17,144 bases of DNA from the NCBI GenBank assembly GCA_964434535.1, contig CAYSWA010000048.1, positions 1 to 17,144 of the forward strand. Reading direction: 5' to 3'. Within the stretch, counting starts at the first letter, position 1, and each line of letters starts with the position of its first letter. Both the position numbers and the translations under genes were made by a program. Of the stretch, positions 14,754 to 17,144 are shown in pieces. The stretch comes from SM23-32 sp964434535 (lineage in GTDB: Bacteria > Planctomycetota > Brocadiia > SM23-32). The notes under the pieces are model-generated. The model saw only the letters and a program-made list of their open reading frames with translations. It had not been told where the DNA came from and made no database searches.

Positions 14754-16113
14754 CGTCCTGCGGGCTGCCGGCCTCGCCGGCGGCGACCGGGGCTGCGGCC
14801 TCCAGGCCCATCAGCTCGGCCAGCACCTGGCGCGCCCGCTGGAGCTGGGTGTCCTCGAAGGGCTCCTCCTCCTCGTCCTCGCCGTTCCCTTCGCCCTCTT
14901 CCCCTTCTTCGGGCAGCCGGGGCGGGTAGTCCACCTTGCGGCTCAGGCTGCGGGCGAGGCGGCGGGTCTCCTCGTCGCTGAGGACGACCTCGTCCTCGGG
15001 CTCGGGCGCGATGCCCTCGCCCTCGATGAGCTGGCCCTCGGGGGTGTAGTAGCGGGCGATGGTCAGCTTGATGGCGCTGCCCTTGATGGTGGGGTTGCCG
15101 ATGACGGTCTGGACGCTCGCCTTGCCGAAGGTCTTCTCGCCGACGAGCCGGGCCCGTCCGTGGTCGCGCAGGGCGGCGGCGACGATCTCGGCCCCGCTGG
15201 CGCTGTAGCGGTTGACCAGCAGCACCAGGGGGATGTCGCCGAAGGGGGCCCGGCGGCGGGCCTGGTGAGTCTGCTCGGGTCCGTAGCGGCCCTTCACCTC
15301 GACGATGGTGCCGCCGGCCAGGAACAGGTCGGCGCAGTCCTCGGCCGCCTGGAGCAGTCCGCCGGGGTTGAGGCGCATGTCCAGGATCAGCCCCTCGGCG
15401 CCCTGGCCCTCCAGGTCGGCGATGGCTGTGGTCAGGTCGCGCACCAGCGGTCGGCTGAAGTAGGGGATGTAGACGTAGCCGATGCGCCGCTCGGGGTCGA
15501 TCAGCTCCACGGCGCGCACGCCGGGGATGTGGATGATCTCGCGCTTGATCGTGATGCTCTCCCTCTCGCCCGTCCCGGTGTGGAGCACGGTGATGGTCAC
15601 CTTCGTGCCGGGCTCGCCGCGCAGGACCTTCACGGCGTCGTGCACCGTCTCGAAGTCCTCGACCTTGATCACCTCGTCGGGCGCGCCCCCCTGGCGGATA
15701 TCCAGGATCAGGTCGCCGGCCAGCACGCCCTTGCGGGCGGCCGGCGTGCCGGGGATCGGCTGCTCGACCGTCAGAGCCTTCTTGACCGGGTCGAAGGTGA
15801 TCTGGATGCCGAGCCCGCCGAACTCGCCGGCCACGTCGGCCTGGAACTCATCGACCATCTCCGGCGGCCAGTAGACGCAATAGCGGTCGAGCCGGCTGAG
15901 CATGCCCTGATAGGCGCCTACGACCAGCTCGTCCAACTCGACGTCCTCGACGTAGTGCTGGTCCACCTGCTCGATGAGCCAGGCCAGCGGGCGGACGAGT
16001 TCCTCGGGCAGCTCGCTGGCGGAATCCCCGCCCGGCACGGCCGGCACGGCGCTGATCGTCAGCCCGATGACCAGGCCGACCAGCAAGCCGATCAGGACGC
16101 CTGTTCGTCGCAT
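14725..16113 (-). CDS. S41-family C-terminal processing peptidase (CtpA-like)
   Basis: A 462-residue serine protease with an uncleaved-looking N-terminal membrane segment (about 5-22), a PDZ domain (about 97-180, starting GGLGIQI) and an S41 catalytic domain (about 195-370). The Ser-Lys dyad is Ser306 in NRYSASGAEI and Lys331 in GEKTFGKASVQ, 25 residues apart as in Tsp/CtpA, with Gln335 following. DMRLNPGG (245-252) is the conserved oxyanion-region motif. Such enzymes trim C-termini of envelope proteins in the periplasm. After about residue 395 there is an unusual acidic low-complexity tail (398-420, almost all Glu/Gly/Asp) and an Ala/Pro-rich end, the last residues of which lie in the overlap with the HAD gene. 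ATG 16113 has GGAG at 16127-16124. A predicted promoter lies 175 bp upstream, so the mRNA leader is long and structured. Confidence 0.95.
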   Translation of the reverse strand: MRRTGVLIGLLVGLVIGLTISAVPAVPGGDSASELPEELVRPLAWLIEQVDQHYVEDVELDELVVGAYQGMLSRLDRYCVYWPPEMVDEFQADVAGEFGGLGIQITFDPVKKALTVEQPIPGTPAARKGVLAGDLILDIRQGGAPDEVIKVEDFETVHDAVKVLRGEPGTKVTITVLHTGTGERESITIKREIIHIPGVRAVELIDPERRIGYVYIPYFSRPLVRDLTTAIADLEGQGAEGLILDMRLNPGGLLQAAEDCADLFLAGGTIVEVKGRYGPEQTHQARRRAPFGDIPLVLLVNRYSASGAEIVAAALRDHGRARLVGEKTFGKASVQTVIGNPTIKGSAIKLTIARYYTPEGQLIEGEGIAPEPEDEVVLSDEETRRLARSLSRKVDYPPRLPEEGEEGEGNGEDEEEEPFEDTQLQRARQVLAELMGLEAAAPVAAGEAGSPQDATAPARAVP

Positions 16114-16142
16114 CGTGGTCTATCTCCATAGGTTGAGGCGCG

Positions 16143-16165
16143 CGAGCCCGCCGGGCGAGCCCGCC
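16143..16165. repeat. 10-bp direct repeat in the protease leader
   Basis: CGAGCCCGCC occurs at 16143-16152 and again at 16156-16165, three bases apart. It sits in the 5' leader of the S41 protease mRNA, next to two strong hairpins, and adds to the structure of that leader. Confidence 0.5.
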
Positions 16166-16173
16166 CCCTCGCC

Positions 16174-16240
16174 ATGCGTTCGGCGCGGAACGCATCGAGG
16201 GTCGGGCCGGAGGCCGTAGCCCCCGCCCGACGAGGGCGGG
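16174..16240 (-). other. Two hairpins in the 168-nt leader of the S41 protease mRNA
   Basis: Two perfect stems lie between the predicted promoter and the protease start. One has arms 16174-16181 and 16188-16195 (ATGCGTTC/GAACGCAT, 8 bp, 6-nt loop). The other has arms 16222-16228 and 16234-16240 (CCCGCCC/GGGCGGG, 7 bp, 5-nt loop). They could be a cis-regulatory leader, a small RNA or a dispersed repeat. The leader matches no riboswitch that I recognise. Confidence 0.5.
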
Positions 16241-16287
16241 CAGGTCCCGAAGGGCCTCGCAACGCGGGCACAAGCTCTCTACACTCG

Positions 16288-16317
16288 ATGATAACCGGGC
16301 GGGGTGCGGCGGGTCAA
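16288..16317 (-). promoter_or_regulatory. Predicted promoter of the S41 protease gene
   Basis: On the - strand, TTGACC (16317-16312), an 18-bp spacer and TATCAT (16293-16288); each hexamer has five of six consensus bases. The start near 16281 gives a leader of about 168 nt, much longer than the 25-65 nt predicted for most other genes here. Confidence 0.65.
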
Positions 16318-16373
16318 GCCTTGCGCAGCGCCGCCCACAGCGCGCCCGGAGAGCGGCTGTAGTTGTAGAGAAG

Positions 16374-16449
16374 TGGTACCCCGTGCAGGATTCAAACCTG
16401 CGACCTTCGGCTCCGGAGGCCGACGCTCTATTCGCTGAGCTAACGGGGC
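16374..16449 (-). tRNA. tRNA-Arg(CCG)
   Basis: A 76-nt tRNA on the - strand with encoded CCA (16376-16374). The acceptor arms GCCCCGT and ACGGGGT pair with one terminal G-U, and the discriminator is A. The D arm is GCTC...GAGC, the anticodon stem is TCGGC/GCCGA with loop CTCCGGA (anticodon CCG, reading CGG codons), the variable loop is AGGTC, and the T arm is GCAGG/CCTGC with loop TTTGAAT. All stems are intact. Confidence 0.97.
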
Positions 16450-16465
16450 ACCCGCAACGCCCGCC

Positions 16466-16494
16466 ATTATAGCCCGCCCGTCCCGCCCGTCCAA
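16466..16494 (-). promoter_or_regulatory. Predicted promoter of tRNA-Arg
   Basis: On the - strand, TTGGAC (16494-16489), a 17-bp spacer and consensus TATAAT (16471-16466). The expected start near 16459 leaves a 10-nt leader before the mature 5' end at 16449. Confidence 0.8.
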
Positions 16495-16560
16495 GCGCCT
16501 GGCCCCCCGCTGCGCGCCGCCGTCAGCCCCCGAAGCCGGCGGCATGAGGGGGCGCTGGCC

Positions 16561-16591
16561 GCCGAAATTCGGGGACAGTCCCGGTTTCGGC
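16561..16591. repeat. REP-like imperfect palindrome with GGGAC-A-GTCCC core
   Basis: A 31-bp element with outer arms GCCGAAA (16561-16567) and TTTCGGC (16585-16591) around a core GGGAC (16572-16576), A, GTCCC (16578-16582), with a small asymmetric bulge on each side. It starts 4 bp beyond the stop of the restriction-modification gene. The GGGGACAGTCCC-type core resembles dispersed repeats often associated with RAYT-type transposases in environmental genomes. No transposase is in the window. It might also act as a terminator, though no T tract follows. Confidence 0.65.
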
Positions 16592-16595
16592 TCCG

Positions 16596-17144
16596 TCAGG
16601 GGCGCAGGTCGAGCACGTCGCGCTCGGCGGCGGGGTAGAGGGCGTCGATCTCTTCCTGGATCTCGATCGTGCGGGCGAGGGCCGTCACGATGCGGCAGTA
16701 GGTGCGCACGTCTTCGGCGCCGAGGCGCCGCTCCCGCCGGTCCTTCAGCCACTTGTGGCAGACCTGGTAGCCGCCGACCTGGTATTGCCAGACCTCCTCG
16801 GGCACCGGGGCGAAGTGCTGGGCCTGGTTGACGCAGACGCGCTCCCGGGCCGGCTCGTAGCGGAAGCCCTTCGCCTTCGTGCGGGCCACTCGGCCGTCGC
16901 CCTCGCCCTCGAAGCGGGCGATGGGCGGGTCGAGCTCGGGGGAGTCGAGCAGGTGGAGGGCGAGGAGCCGCCGTCCGCGTTCGGCGAGTTCGGCGAACGC
17001 CTCGGCGTCGGCGGTGAAGGGCACGCGGGGGAAGTCGGTCTTGAGGAACTCGGCGTACTTCTCGCGGTAGCTCGGCGCGTAGAGCACGGCGTAGATGTAG
17101 CCGAAGACCTCCTCGGGCGTCACCTCGCGGCCGTATGCCTCCCC
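16596..17144 (-). CDS. Type ISP restriction-modification enzyme, C-terminal part (5' end outside window)
   Basis: The - strand frame is open from the right edge (17144) to TGA at 16598-16596, giving 182 residues of a longer protein. The text VTPEEVFGYIYAVLYAPSYR, then KYAEFLKTDFPRVP, LLALHLLDSP, VWQYQVGGYQVCHKWLKDRR and a final IVTALARTIEIQEEID closely follows the C-terminal specificity domain of type ISP (LlaBIII-like) single-chain restriction-modification enzymes, which combine nuclease, helicase, methyltransferase and target recognition. Similar C-termini occur on related N-6 adenine methylases with helicase parts. A GTG at 17123 is internal and not the start. The catalytic domains lie outside, so activity cannot be judged. 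The gene sits 147 bp upstream of tRNA-Arg and ends at a REP-like palindrome. Confidence 0.88.
   Translation of the reverse strand, partial: GEAYGREVTPEEVFGYIYAVLYAPSYREKYAEFLKTDFPRVPFTADAEAFAELAERGRRLLALHLLDSPELDPPIARFEGEGDGRVARTKAKGFRYEPARERVCVNQAQHFAPVPEEVWQYQVGGYQVCHKWLKDRRERRLGAEDVRTYCRIVTALARTIEIQEEIDALYPAAERDVLDLRP

Noticed and set aside
15848..16273. 141-codon - strand frame covering the S41 leader
   Set aside because: No ribosome site, it overlaps the protease gene in another frame, and its early part coincides with hairpins. Better explained as a structured leader.
16300..16373. Integration (att) site at the 3' end of tRNA-Arg
   Set aside because: No duplicate of the tRNA 3' end and no integrase were seen; the downstream gene on that side is a housekeeping-type protease.

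Overview
The window is very G+C rich, with codons ending almost always in G or C. It encodes densely packed bacterial genes on both strands. The mix suggests a planctomycete-like environmental bacterium (Planctomycetota or a near relative): a heparan-sulfatase-like sulfatase, a glycoside hydrolase without a signal peptide, a DUF6785-type polytopic membrane protein, a transporter-like/aminopropyltransferase-like/TPR fusion, and a type ISP restriction-modification protein. This placement is inferred from gene content, not from a marker gene.

Left part (1-6956, all + strand): the C-terminal end of a GspE/PilB-type secretion ATPase; a sulfatase; a nitrilase-superfamily amidohydrolase followed 20 bp later by a zinc-dependent medium-chain dehydrogenase (a clear two-gene operon); a clan GH-A glycoside hydrolase; and a membrane-anchored protein of unknown function 30 bp downstream of it. 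Sulfatase, amidase, polyol-type dehydrogenase and glycosidase together look like a small catabolic set for sulfated or modified carbohydrates. None of the enzymes has a signal peptide, so the chemistry would be intracellular. The substrate cannot be read from the sequence.

Middle part (6957-13347): tRNA-Ser(UGA) and a 646-residue DUF6785-like membrane protein on the - strand. The membrane protein is divergent from a PlsC-family acyltransferase, which is followed by a 1090-residue fusion. The fusion is a membrane region made of two duplicated halves, then a spermidine-synthase-like fold, then C-terminal TPRs.

Right part (13357-17144): a YbaK/ProX-type aminoacyl-tRNA deacylase (-) divergent from a HAD hydrolase (+), whose 3' end overlaps a convergent S41 C-terminal processing protease (-). 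The protease has a long structured leader. Then come tRNA-Arg(CCG) (-), a 31-bp imperfect palindrome with a REP-like core, and the C-terminal part of a type ISP restriction-modification enzyme (-) that runs off the right edge.

A recurring regulatory signal stands out against the G+C-rich background. Most transcription units carry a sigma70-like -10 hexamer (TAnnnT or close) with a -35-like hexamer 17-18 bp upstream, usually placing the transcription start 25-65 nt before the start codon. These predicted promoters helped choose start codons. No CRISPR array, insertion sequence, rRNA or origin was seen, and no gene-free stretch exceeds 300 bases.
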